Part shown: one piece after another, positions 37,801 to 46,140 of the stretch
Layout: every line of letters starts with the position of its first letter
Position numbering within the stretch: the first letter of the stretch is position 1
Source: Acidobacteriota bacterium
Lineage (GTDB): Bacteria > Acidobacteriota > Holophagae > Acanthopleuribacterales > Acanthopleuribacteraceae
NCBI GenBank assembly: GCA_020439745.1
Contig: JAGQSC010000021.1
Location: 248,001 to 312,000, forward strand
Length of the DNA: 64,000 nt
Direction of reading: 5' to 3'
Notes under the pieces: model-generated
Database searches by the model: none
What the model saw: only the letters and a program-made list of their open reading frames with translations
What the model was told of the DNA's origin: nothing
Translations under genes and position numbers: made by a program

Positions 37801-39240
37801 ATGCGGCTTTTTTCTATAATGATGCTTGGCTTTTTAGGTCCGCTTTATGGTCAAGATGTGGCTTCCGGGTGGTTGAATGTGGTTTGGGGTGACAGCCAAC
37901 CCGGAATTGAGTTTGAGACTTTTGTGCTGTATTCGCTGACCATGGAAGATGGCCGCCAGATGAAACTGGATCTTTCAGATGATCTAATTGCTGCTTCAGG
38001 CGGGATTGAAGTCATAAACAGCAGATTTATCACGGTGTCTGGTGTGCTTTCTAACGACGTGCTGGTGGCGGAGGGGATTCTCTATGAACTTGATCCTGCG
38101 GAACGTGGTGGCGCGGTGAGTGGTCCACAACCATGGATCAGCATTCCTGTCAAATTCGCGGACATTGCCACGGAACCCCAGAGTCAGTCTTTCTTTTCGA
38201 ATATGTACGGTGGGAGCCCGGGCCAATTGGACCACTACTGGCGCGAGCAGTCGTACGACATCATCAACGTGGTGGGCAGCCAAGCCGAAGGCTGGCGCAC
38301 GCTACCCCAAAATCAGACGTTTTACGTGCCAACACCAGGCTCCGGTTCCAACGCGAATCTAAATGCATTGTTTGATGATGCCATTGCAACTCACGATCCT
38401 TTCGTCGACTTTTCCAATGGCGGTACGGGTGGGTTCCAAGGCATCAACATCATGTTTAACGGCAACCTTGATTGCTGTGCCTGGGGCGGTGGACGATTTG
38501 CAACAATTGACGGTGTCTCTAAGAGTTGGCGTGTGACGTGGGAACCGCCTTGGGGATATGCCGACGAAGGCGTGATTGCTCATGAGATGGGGCATGGATT
38601 CGGGTTACCCCATTCAAATAACTCGGATATGGACAGTTCACCCTATGACAGTCCATGGGACGTCATGAGTGCCGCCACCGGCCATGCGGTGACCGACCCT
38701 ACCTTCGGCCGGCTGGGTAAACACACCATCTCGTATCACAAAGACAGACTGGAATGGATTGCACCTACAGAGAAAATACTTGCAACAGCACCTGGCATAT
38801 ATCAGGTCACAATCGATCAACTTGCCCTGGCCAGTACCCCCAACCTGCGCATGGTTCGCATCCCTATTCAAGGAAGTGCGACGCACTACTATACTGTGGA
38901 GGTGCGTGACCAGGTGGGTAACTATGATGGGAATTTGCCTGGCAATGCAGTGATCATCCACGAAGTTATGGTCGGCAGGACAGAGCCAGCTTGGGTGATT
39001 GATGGTGATCCAATACCTGCGACTTATTCCAATACCGAAGGCGTCATGTGGCGAGTGGGCGAGACCTTTGAGGATGCGGCCAATAACATCACCGTTCGCG
39101 TGGACAGTGCTACAGCTGATGGATTCCTGGTCACCATTTCACACCTAAACTGCAGTGTATCTGCCTATCAACTAGCGCTTCCCGAATGGTCGATTAGCTT
39201 GGATGTGACCGACTTGATCGATTTGTTGAACTGTCTGTAG
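37801..39240 (+). CDS. Secreted M6-like zinc metalloprotease
   Basis: The 479-residue protein has a signal peptide (LFSIMMLGFLGPLYG), a pro-region and a metzincin-type site HEMGHGFGLPH (261-271), with the zinc ligands His261, His265, His271 and Glu262 as base. A 'WDVMS' Met-turn follows. The pattern SYDIINVVG and YYTVEVRDQVGNYD fits the immune inhibitor A-like M6 family. The C-terminus has a small beta domain and ends LDVTDLIDLLNCL, a hydrophobic tail that may be a sorting or docking element. The ATG at 37801 has GGAGG upstream. Confidence 0.8.
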   Translation: MRLFSIMMLGFLGPLYGQDVASGWLNVVWGDSQPGIEFETFVLYSLTMEDGRQMKLDLSDDLIAASGGIEVINSRFITVSGVLSNDVLVAEGILYELDPAERGGAVSGPQPWISIPVKFADIATEPQSQSFFSNMYGGSPGQLDHYWREQSYDIINVVGSQAEGWRTLPQNQTFYVPTPGSGSNANLNALFDDAIATHDPFVDFSNGGTGGFQGINIMFNGNLDCCAWGGGRFATIDGVSKSWRVTWEPPWGYADEGVIAHEMGHGFGLPHSNNSDMDSSPYDSPWDVMSAATGHAVTDPTFGRLGKHTISYHKDRLEWIAPTEKILATAPGIYQVTIDQLALASTPNLRMVRIPIQGSATHYYTVEVRDQVGNYDGNLPGNAVIIHEVMVGRTEPAWVIDGDPIPATYSNTEGVMWRVGETFEDAANNITVRVDSATADGFLVTISHLNCSVSAYQLALPEWSISLDVTDLIDLLNCL

Positions 39241-39278
39241 TCGGTGTTACCCCAAACGTTGCGCACGGAATCTCACCT

Positions 39279-39300
39279 GGGCCGGTTATAATCGGCCCTT
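39279..39300 (+). terminator. Hairpin after the metalloprotease gene
   Basis: GGGCCG/CGGCCC form a 6-bp stem around an 8-base loop, then TTGTT follows. The loop contains TATAAT, so the same place could instead serve as the -10 box of the polysaccharide export operon; no matching -35 box is seen. Confidence 0.4.
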
Positions 39301-39338
39301 GTTGCGCCACGCACGAAGTAACCCGTTCAAGGCTATCG

Positions 39339-40157
39339 ATGAAGTCACACCATCGCCGAAGTTTCGCTCTCATGTTTAGCAGCGCCTGGACCCATCGGCA
39401 GCTCATCCTCTTGATGACAAAACGGTCCGTCCAAGCTCAGTATCGCGGATCGATATTCGGCTTGGTATGGGCTGTGTTTCATCCCTTACTTTTGCTCGGG
39501 GTCTATACGGTCGTATTCACTGAAGTTTTTTCGGCTCGTTGGGCAGGGGAGGGCGGGGTGGTGGATTACGCCATTGCACTCTTCTCCGGCCTGATTGTCT
39601 TCAATTTTTTTGCAGATTGCTTGGCGAATGCACCCCACCTCATTTCCAGCCATTTGAATTACGTCAAGAAGGTGGTATTTCCGCTAGAGATACTGGCCTG
39701 GTCCGCAATTGGAAAGTCTTTGTTTCATTTTTTTGCGAGTCTGGCTGTCTTACTTGCTGCTGTGGTCTTCATGACCCACCGTATACCGATACAACTGACC
39801 ATGTTGCCCCTCATGTTGGTGCCTTTGGTGCTCATGGGCATTGGGGTTGTATGGCTTGTATCGTCCCTGGGCGTCTACTTAAAGGATGTCGGACAGTTCG
39901 TGCAGATCGTGATCTTACTGCTGATGTTTTTGAGTCCGATTTTTTATTCGTTAGAACAGGTGCCCATGCGTCTGGCGTTCATCTTGGAACTCAATCCGCT
40001 GACACCCATGATGGCTCAATTCCGTGACGTGTTTCTGTTTGGCCATTGGCCCAGTTTGTCTTCGGTGCTGAGGTTGACTGGAATGGGGGCACTATGGGCC
40101 TGGGCCGGGTTTGCCTGGTTCCAAACGACACGGGACGGTTTTGCGGACGTACTATGA
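39339..40157 (+). CDS. wzm: Polysaccharide ABC exporter permease (Wzm-type)
   Basis: This is the membrane subunit of an ABC-2 transporter that moves completed polysaccharide across the inner membrane. The 272-residue protein has six predicted membrane helices and the family segments RSVQAQYRGSIFGLVWAVFH, YVKKVVFPLEIL and LNPLTPMMAQFRDVFL. It starts the dense operon of 39.3-48 kb; every next gene overlaps or nearly overlaps it. O-antigen or capsule export cannot be told apart from sequence alone. Confidence 0.93.
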   Translation: MKSHHRRSFALMFSSAWTHRQLILLMTKRSVQAQYRGSIFGLVWAVFHPLLLLGVYTVVFTEVFSARWAGEGGVVDYAIALFSGLIVFNFFADCLANAPHLISSHLNYVKKVVFPLEILAWSAIGKSLFHFFASLAVLLAAVVFMTHRIPIQLTMLPLMLVPLVLMGIGVVWLVSSLGVYLKDVGQFVQIVILLLMFLSPIFYSLEQVPMRLAFILELNPLTPMMAQFRDVFLFGHWPSLSSVLRLTGMGALWAWAGFAWFQTTRDGFADVL

Positions 40158-41491
40158 GTGAACTGGCGATTGAAGTTAAGGGGCTTTCTAAGTCTTACGA
40201 ATTTTACGAGTCGCCCTTGGATCGACTCAAACATCTGTTGACGGGTTCGCGAAGCGCCAATCAGGTAGCCTTTCAAGCGTTGAAAAACGTATCGTTCAAT
40301 GTGTACAAGGGCGAGACGATAGGTGTGGTGGGCCAGAACGGGTCAGGAAAATCTACGTTACTGCATTTGTTGGTGGGTACGCATCGTCCCAGTCGTGGAA
40401 AAGTGACCGTGCATGGACGAATTGCGGCTTTGCTTGAATTGGGCTCGGGATTTGATCCGGAGTTTACTGGCCGTGAAAACGTCTATATGAATGGGCAGGT
40501 ATTGGGCTTATCACGAAGCGACATTGATGCGCGTTTTGATGAGATCGTGGCCTTTGCGGAGTTGGGCTTGTTCATGGATCGTCCTGTTAAGACTTATTCC
40601 AGTGGCATGTTTGTACGATTGGCTTTCTCAGTTGCCATCCACACGGATCCCGAAGTGCTTGTGATTGATGAATCGTTGGCAGTGGGCGATGAAGCATTTC
40701 AAAGAAAATGTATTGCTCAAATTGAATCATTCCAAGAACGGGGTGGCACTCTGGTCTTTGTCTCACACTCGGCCGCAACCGTACTTGCACTGTGTGATCG
40801 CGCCATTCTCTTGGATCATGGTGAGCTATTGATGGACGGAACACCCAAGGACGTGGTGGCTCATTATCACAAGCTGCTGTTCACCGTCCCTGAACAACGC
40901 GAAGCCCTGCGTCAAGCCATCTTGAACGGAACCGCTGAGCAATTGGCGGTTGAACGGGACTTGGGCACCGCCCCCGCGCCTGAATTTGACCCCAATCTAA
41001 AGCCGACAAGTACGATTGTTTACGGGTCGGGAGCCGCAGAGGTGATGGACCCACACATTACGGACACCGAAGGTAACAGAGTCAATATTCTCAATCGAGG
41101 TGATACCTACGTATACACTTATCGGGTGGCCTTTCGAAGTGCAGCCTACTGTGTGCGAGCAGGTAATCTCTTCAAGACTTTGAGTGGCGTTGAGTTGGGC
41201 GCTTTGATCTCTCATCCAAGAGGTGGCGGACTTTCAGAGGTCGAGGCGGGTACAGAGTTAGTGTTTGCCTATCCCTTTCGGTGCGTGATGCAGGAAGGCG
41301 TCTATTTCGCCAATGCGGGTATTGTGGGTCAAGTGAATGGAGAAGAAACGTTTCTGCATCGGATCGTGGATGCGGTCATGTTCCGAGTGCGTACCGAGAG
41401 TCCCTCAGATAAACGGGTTGAAGGTGTCATTGATTTTTCAGTGAACGGTATGCCCGTCAGCATCACACGTATCCATGGAGTGCGAAGTTGA
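40154..41491 (+). CDS. wzt: Polysaccharide ABC exporter ATPase with glycan-binding C-domain (Wzt-type)
   Basis: The 445-residue protein has an ABC domain (1-245; GQNGSGKST, YSSGMFVRLAFSVAI, VLVIDESLAVGDEAFQ) and a C-terminal Wzt_C beta-sandwich (about 290-440; VNILNRGDTYVYTYRVAF, GVYFANAGIVG). In E. coli O9a this C-domain binds the modified end of the O-chain and permits export only of capped chains. Its presence implies that the glycan here also carries a terminal modification. It starts on ATGA with wzm and ends on TTGA with the sulfotransferase gene. Confidence 0.93.
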   Translation: MSELAIEVKGLSKSYEFYESPLDRLKHLLTGSRSANQVAFQALKNVSFNVYKGETIGVVGQNGSGKSTLLHLLVGTHRPSRGKVTVHGRIAALLELGSGFDPEFTGRENVYMNGQVLGLSRSDIDARFDEIVAFAELGLFMDRPVKTYSSGMFVRLAFSVAIHTDPEVLVIDESLAVGDEAFQRKCIAQIESFQERGGTLVFVSHSAATVLALCDRAILLDHGELLMDGTPKDVVAHYHKLLFTVPEQREALRQAILNGTAEQLAVERDLGTAPAPEFDPNLKPTSTIVYGSGAAEVMDPHITDTEGNRVNILNRGDTYVYTYRVAFRSAAYCVRAGNLFKTLSGVELGALISHPRGGGLSEVEAGTELVFAYPFRCVMQEGVYFANAGIVGQVNGEETFLHRIVDAVMFRVRTESPSDKRVEGVIDFSVNGMPVSITRIHGVRS

Positions 41492-42855
41492 CAAGGCACG
41501 GATTACTGGTGCTGGGCATGCATCGCAGTGGCACATCGCTTGTTGCACGTATGATGATGGAAGCAGGTCTTACGTTGGGTTCAGACCTGATTCCACCGTC
41601 CCATGACAATCCGGCCGGATTCTTTGAGCATAAAGAAGTGGTGGCTTTGAATGATCGAGTACTCGAACATTTAGGGATCCGATGGGATTCGCCTTGTCTC
41701 GTACCGGAGCAGCCTGCACCTGAATGGTTCTTCAGTACTGCGGCAGACATTTGGTCGCGCGTATTTGCGGGATCCGACCATTGGTGCGTCAAAGACCCAC
41801 GCATGATGCGACTCTTGCCCTGGTGGTTTGCCTTTTTTCAACACATGAATATGGAGCCCGGAATCGTCTGGGTCGTTAGGCATCCTGACGAAGTGGCGCA
41901 GTCGTTGATCAAACGAAACAACATGGATTTGCAGACCGCTTATGCTTTGTGGATTCGCAGCCAGATTGAATGTATGCAGGCTACCAGAGCCAGGGCTACG
42001 ACAGTGGTCACTTACGACGAGGTGATTCTCAATCCATTTCGCACGGCGAAACGCATTGCGAGTACGTTAAAGATCCACTGGCCTCATGAAGGTCAGGATC
42101 TCAAACAGAAGTTGATCGGGGCCGTTGATCCAAGCTTGAGGCATCATCAATCCGCGAAGGGTCACAGTGAGGATCCCTTCGAGCGATGGGCCATTCAGCT
42201 GTTTGATTTGTTGGCCACTGGCACTATGGATCCTTCATCGTGGCAACCCCACATCTCGACGCTAACGCTGATTGATCAGTTTCCTGTTTCCGCGGATACT
42301 GCAAACCGTGCACTCAGGGCCCAGAACCAATCGCTGAATCAGTTCATTGACCGCCTAGTAAAGGACAAAGAAACCCTAGATGAGTTTGCCATCCGAAAAG
42401 ATCGTGAAATTCATCAATTCAAGCTACAGGAAAGTGAACTCAGAAAGGAGATCAGGCGACTCACGGACATGGTTGCAAATCTAGACAAGGACCTGACAGA
42501 CGTTAGCGAAAGATCTCGTGTCCTCAGCCAACAGGTCGTTGATCTCGAGGCTATGGGCAATCAACTGCGAGAACAACTGAGCGAGGCGGAATTGTTGCGC
42601 CAATCCGAAAGTATCAATCTTGGACGAGTCAACATGGAGTTGGGAAGACTCTCGAGTCAGTTGGATGAAAGCCGCAACGAATACGATCAACTGATGCGCC
42701 AGAATAAGCACCATGAAGAGGCATTGGCTGACCTCACAAGGGAACGCGATGCTTTGCAGCGCGAATTGGAACGGATCCAGACCAATTTGGACAAGGTCAT
42801 GCAATCCAAGTCATTTCGGGCATTGTCTTATTTCATCAAGTTCAAGCTAGAATGA
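41488..42855 (+). CDS. Sulfotransferase with long C-terminal coiled coil
   Basis: The first 260 of 455 residues form a PAPS-dependent sulfotransferase: 5'-phosphosulfate loop LGMHRSGTS (9-17), FEHKEV, WCVKDPRM and the 3'-phosphate region WVVRHPDEVAQSL. Residues about 277-440 are an unbroken heptad coiled coil, followed by an amphipathic tail (KSFRALSYFIKFKLE). A 160-residue coiled coil would be about 24 nm long. A capping enzyme plus a coiled coil next to a Wzt with a binding domain resembles WbdD, the capping enzyme and chain-length ruler of O9a. Here the cap would be sulfate. The start is TTG, coupled to wzt. Sulfotransferase activity is well supported; the ruler role is inferred. Confidence 0.85.
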   Translation: MTRHGLLVLGMHRSGTSLVARMMMEAGLTLGSDLIPPSHDNPAGFFEHKEVVALNDRVLEHLGIRWDSPCLVPEQPAPEWFFSTAADIWSRVFAGSDHWCVKDPRMMRLLPWWFAFFQHMNMEPGIVWVVRHPDEVAQSLIKRNNMDLQTAYALWIRSQIECMQATRARATTVVTYDEVILNPFRTAKRIASTLKIHWPHEGQDLKQKLIGAVDPSLRHHQSAKGHSEDPFERWAIQLFDLLATGTMDPSSWQPHISTLTLIDQFPVSADTANRALRAQNQSLNQFIDRLVKDKETLDEFAIRKDREIHQFKLQESELRKEIRRLTDMVANLDKDLTDVSERSRVLSQQVVDLEAMGNQLREQLSEAELLRQSESINLGRVNMELGRLSSQLDESRNEYDQLMRQNKHHEEALADLTRERDALQRELERIQTNLDKVMQSKSFRALSYFIKFKLE

Positions 42856-44555
42856 CAGTTAGGGAGAGGGGTTCATTGCAGTCATGCGATCTTGACATCA
42901 GTGTGGTCACCTACCATTCTGGCCGTTGGTTGGAGGGGTTCGTCCGGAGTATTCTGGCAAGCGATCTCGACTTGAACCGCGTGCGCCTTCTGTTCATGGA
43001 CCATAGCAGTGATCGCAAATGCGTCGATGAATTAGAGGATTTGCGCAGGCGACACGGATCGGCCTTTTCCGGTTTTGAAATTCGGCGACAGCGCAACCGC
43101 GGATTCGGCGGGGGACACAACGCGAATCTGAAGCACGCCAAGGCACCTTATTTCCTGGTTACCAATATTGATTTGGAGTTTGAACCGACCACGCTGTCGC
43201 GGTTGTTGTCTTGTGCCGCTCAGTCGGGCGATAACGTGGCTTCTTGGGAACCGCGACAGAAGCCCTACGAGCACCCGAAGAATTACAACCAAGTCACCAT
43301 GGAAACTCTGTGGTCATCCCATGCCTGTGTGTTGCTGCGTACCCAGGCACTGCGGCAAGTGGGTGGGTATGAACGATGGTTGTTTCTTTACGGTGAAGAT
43401 GTTGAACTTTCCTACCGACTTCGCGATCGTGGCTATGTGTTAAAATACTGCCCTCAAGCGGTCGTGTGGCACTATACGTACGACGAGGCCTACGCCTTCA
43501 AGTGGCGACAGTTTTTGGGCAGCTCCCTCGCCAATTTCTTCATTCGTCTACGCTACGGGACCTTGGGTCATATTGCGTATGTCCCGTTGATGTACGCTAA
43601 TTTGTGGCGTTGCAAATCGCCGTTTCCTTGGAAATATGCAAGGCTATTGCTGGCCGGAATGGAATTGGTAGCCAAAGCGCCTTTCTTTTTGCTCAGTCGT
43701 CGCACATCAAAAGCGCGATTTCCCATCCGCGGATACGACTATTTGTTGGCCCGAGATGGGGCCTTTGAGGTTCTTGAGCCTTATCCTGCCGAAACGCCAT
43801 TGGTCAGCGTGATTATTCGGACCTATCAGGGACGACAAGGATTCCTGCAAGAAGCCATACAAAGTGTCTTCAACCAGACCTACCGACCCATAGAGATACT
43901 GGTTGTGGAGGATGGTACCGATTATGCCGCTCTTTGGCTAAAAACGCTCAAGGTACCTGAAGGCATCAACATACGGCATTTGCCCGTGGAGAAGGGCGGT
44001 CGCTGTGTGGCAGGTAATCGCGGGCTTGAGGCAGCTCAAGGCGAATTCGTCAACTTCCTGGACGATGACGATCTGTTTTTTGCAGACCATTTAGAAACGC
44101 TTGTCATTCAGCTTCAAGCAAATCCCCAGTGCGGGGCTGTGTATGGTAATGCTTGGGAAGTTGCCACACGCGTGCACAGCACCGATCCTTTAAGCTACAC
44201 CGAGGTCATGCATTCGGGCCGCTATCGTCAACCCTTTTCGCGGCGTTTGCTTTGGCGGCAAAACTATATCCCGATCCAAACCATTTTGTTCCGACAATCG
44301 CTTTTTCGGGCCCATGGCGGCTTCGACTTGGAATTGGACGCGTTGGAGGATTGGCACTTGTGGATCAAATATTCCCTCGATGCAGACTTTGTCTACGTGC
44401 CCAAGACCACCTCCATTTATCGTACCCCTGCTGATCCCGATGTGGCCTCTGAGCGTCAGGAGCACCTGGACCGTTACTATGACGAGGTCATCGCTAAACT
44501 GGGCAAAATGGTCATCAAAAAATCTGCAGATGAATTGCTGAAGTATTTGAACTGA
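42852..44555 (+). CDS. Double-domain GT2 glycosyltransferase
   Basis: The 567-residue protein has two GT-A glycosyltransferase family 2 domains. The first (about 12-280; ISVVTYHSGRWLEGFV, GFGGGHNANL, TNIDLEFEP, LYGEDVELSYRLRDRG) resembles rhamnosyltransferases. The second (about 315-560; VSVIIRTYQGRQGFLQEA, FLDDDDLFFADH, LDALEDWHLWIKY) is a standard GT2 enzyme with a DxD metal site. Both look active, so the protein could add two sugars of a repeat unit. It overlaps both neighbours (ATGA and TGATG). Confidence 0.9.
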   Translation: MTVRERGSLQSCDLDISVVTYHSGRWLEGFVRSILASDLDLNRVRLLFMDHSSDRKCVDELEDLRRRHGSAFSGFEIRRQRNRGFGGGHNANLKHAKAPYFLVTNIDLEFEPTTLSRLLSCAAQSGDNVASWEPRQKPYEHPKNYNQVTMETLWSSHACVLLRTQALRQVGGYERWLFLYGEDVELSYRLRDRGYVLKYCPQAVVWHYTYDEAYAFKWRQFLGSSLANFFIRLRYGTLGHIAYVPLMYANLWRCKSPFPWKYARLLLAGMELVAKAPFFLLSRRTSKARFPIRGYDYLLARDGAFEVLEPYPAETPLVSVIIRTYQGRQGFLQEAIQSVFNQTYRPIEILVVEDGTDYAALWLKTLKVPEGINIRHLPVEKGGRCVAGNRGLEAAQGEFVNFLDDDDLFFADHLETLVIQLQANPQCGAVYGNAWEVATRVHSTDPLSYTEVMHSGRYRQPFSRRLLWRQNYIPIQTILFRQSLFRAHGGFDLELDALEDWHLWIKYSLDADFVYVPKTTSIYRTPADPDVASERQEHLDRYYDEVIAKLGKMVIKKSADELLKYLN

Positions 44556-46129
44556 TGAAACGAGTTGCTGTGTCGGTCGTTTTGCGAGATGCGGCCAAAC
44601 TTGAGTCCTTTGTGCAACACACACAGCGATGGAGCCTACCCTCCAGCGAGTTTGAGTTATGGCTTGCAATTTTTGGGAGTGATTTGGACACGGGCTACGA
44701 AAGAGCATCAGAGGCTGAATCGGGGATACACCTACGGACCGTTGAAAACGAAGCTGAGGCACACAACGCACATTTGGCACAAACTCAGGTCCCTCTATTT
44801 TTGATCTTGGATGATTCCGTAGACTTAGGGGTCGACACGATAACGCAACTTGTGAGTGAAGCCGATCATGCATCTCAGGACGTGGTGGCCTTTGAATGCG
44901 CGCAGTCAGAGATGGCACGAGAGAAGATCTTCCATCCTCTAAATGGAGAGACGCCCTGGAGTGCATTGTCCTGCGTGCTGTTTCGTACCCATGCTTTGCG
45001 CAAGGTCGGAGGTCTCGATGCCCGGCTCGACAGGCCCTGCCGAGATATGGATCTATCGTTTCGTTTAAGGGCGTGCGGATGGACACTGCGTTACTATGAA
45101 GAGATCACTGTAAACGCGACCGAGCCTGCCCAATCTGTCCCAAAGCCTGCGGATCAGTTGGTTTTGCGGTTACGCTATGGTCACAAACTGGATCTCCTTC
45201 GATTTCTGCTAGGTCGCTTACCAGAGTCGGGGTCTTGGTACAGCCGAATTCGGGCGGCATGCCAGGTGGCGCCCCGTGGTCGACGTTCCAAATTGGTCGG
45301 AAAGAAAATTGATTTGACATCGGCTGGACTGGTGAGGCTCAAAGCCGACGCACCAGCTATTGAAGACGGGCCAATGGTTAGCATCGTTGTGCGGACCCAT
45401 GGCGAACGACAAATGCTCTTGGCAGAAGCCTTGACGACGTTACAACGCCAAACCTATCGCAACTTGGAGATTGTGGTCGTGGAAGATGGGTCGCGGCTTG
45501 CCGAAAACACCGTAATTGCCTGTAGTGGTCCAGCGCAGGTCGCCTACTATCCTGTGCCAAAACAGGGCCGTAGCCGTTGCGGGAATTATGGGCTTGCCGT
45601 TGCGAAAGGTGCCTATCTCGGATTTCTCGACGACGATGACTTACTTTATTCCGATCATATTGCCAGCCTGGTGGCGGTCCTCGAGAAAGGGGAATTTGCC
45701 GCCTATTCTGTTGGATTGGAAGTGGGGACCCTGTGGATCAGTGGTCATGAATATCGCGAATGTCAGTGGATGGTGAGGTACCGCAAAGCGTTTGACCGTC
45801 GGAAACTTCAAATCGAAAATTTCTTACCCATCCAGACAGTTCTTTTTCGACGGGAACTGTATGAAAGACTGGGTGGATTTGATGAGGAATTGGATCAACT
45901 TGAAGACTGGAATCTGTGGGCCAGATATGGTTGGGTTGCCGATTTTAGGTTTGTTGATCGCATTACATCGTTGTATCGGGTACCGTTTGACCCGCACCTA
46001 AAAGCTTCCCGTCAGGTGGGTCTCGATAGCGCATACCGCAATGCGCACCAACGTAATCTCAACTTCCAAAGCAAATACGCGCCAGGGGCATTCATGGAAC
46101 CGGGATTATCGATTATGCTCAACCATTAA
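44555..46129 (+). CDS. Second double-domain GT2 glycosyltransferase, N-terminal domain degenerate
   Basis: A 524-residue paralogue of the preceding protein with the same two-domain plan. The C-terminal domain (about 275-510; VSIVVRTHGERQMLLAEA, FLDDDDLLYSDH, LDQLEDWNLWARY) is well kept. The N-terminal domain is worn: the substrate loop corresponding to GFGGGHNANL reads ENEAEAHNAHL, the DLE site reads ILDDSVD, and the catalytic ED of YGEDVELS is RD in PCRDMDLS. It therefore probably has one active site and a structural remnant. The pair looks like a tandem duplication followed by decay. Confidence 0.88.
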   Translation: MKRVAVSVVLRDAAKLESFVQHTQRWSLPSSEFELWLAIFGSDLDTGYERASEAESGIHLRTVENEAEAHNAHLAQTQVPLFLILDDSVDLGVDTITQLVSEADHASQDVVAFECAQSEMAREKIFHPLNGETPWSALSCVLFRTHALRKVGGLDARLDRPCRDMDLSFRLRACGWTLRYYEEITVNATEPAQSVPKPADQLVLRLRYGHKLDLLRFLLGRLPESGSWYSRIRAACQVAPRGRRSKLVGKKIDLTSAGLVRLKADAPAIEDGPMVSIVVRTHGERQMLLAEALTTLQRQTYRNLEIVVVEDGSRLAENTVIACSGPAQVAYYPVPKQGRSRCGNYGLAVAKGAYLGFLDDDDLLYSDHIASLVAVLEKGEFAAYSVGLEVGTLWISGHEYRECQWMVRYRKAFDRRKLQIENFLPIQTVLFRRELYERLGGFDEELDQLEDWNLWARYGWVADFRFVDRITSLYRVPFDPHLKASRQVGLDSAYRNAHQRNLNFQSKYAPGAFMEPGLSIMLNH

Positions 46130-46140
46130 AGGGCTGATTC

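Noticed and set aside
44190-45086. Long antisense open frame (298 codons) across the two GT2 genes
   Set aside because: Complement of two strongly supported glycosyltransferase genes; composition is unlike a protein and lacks a start signal.
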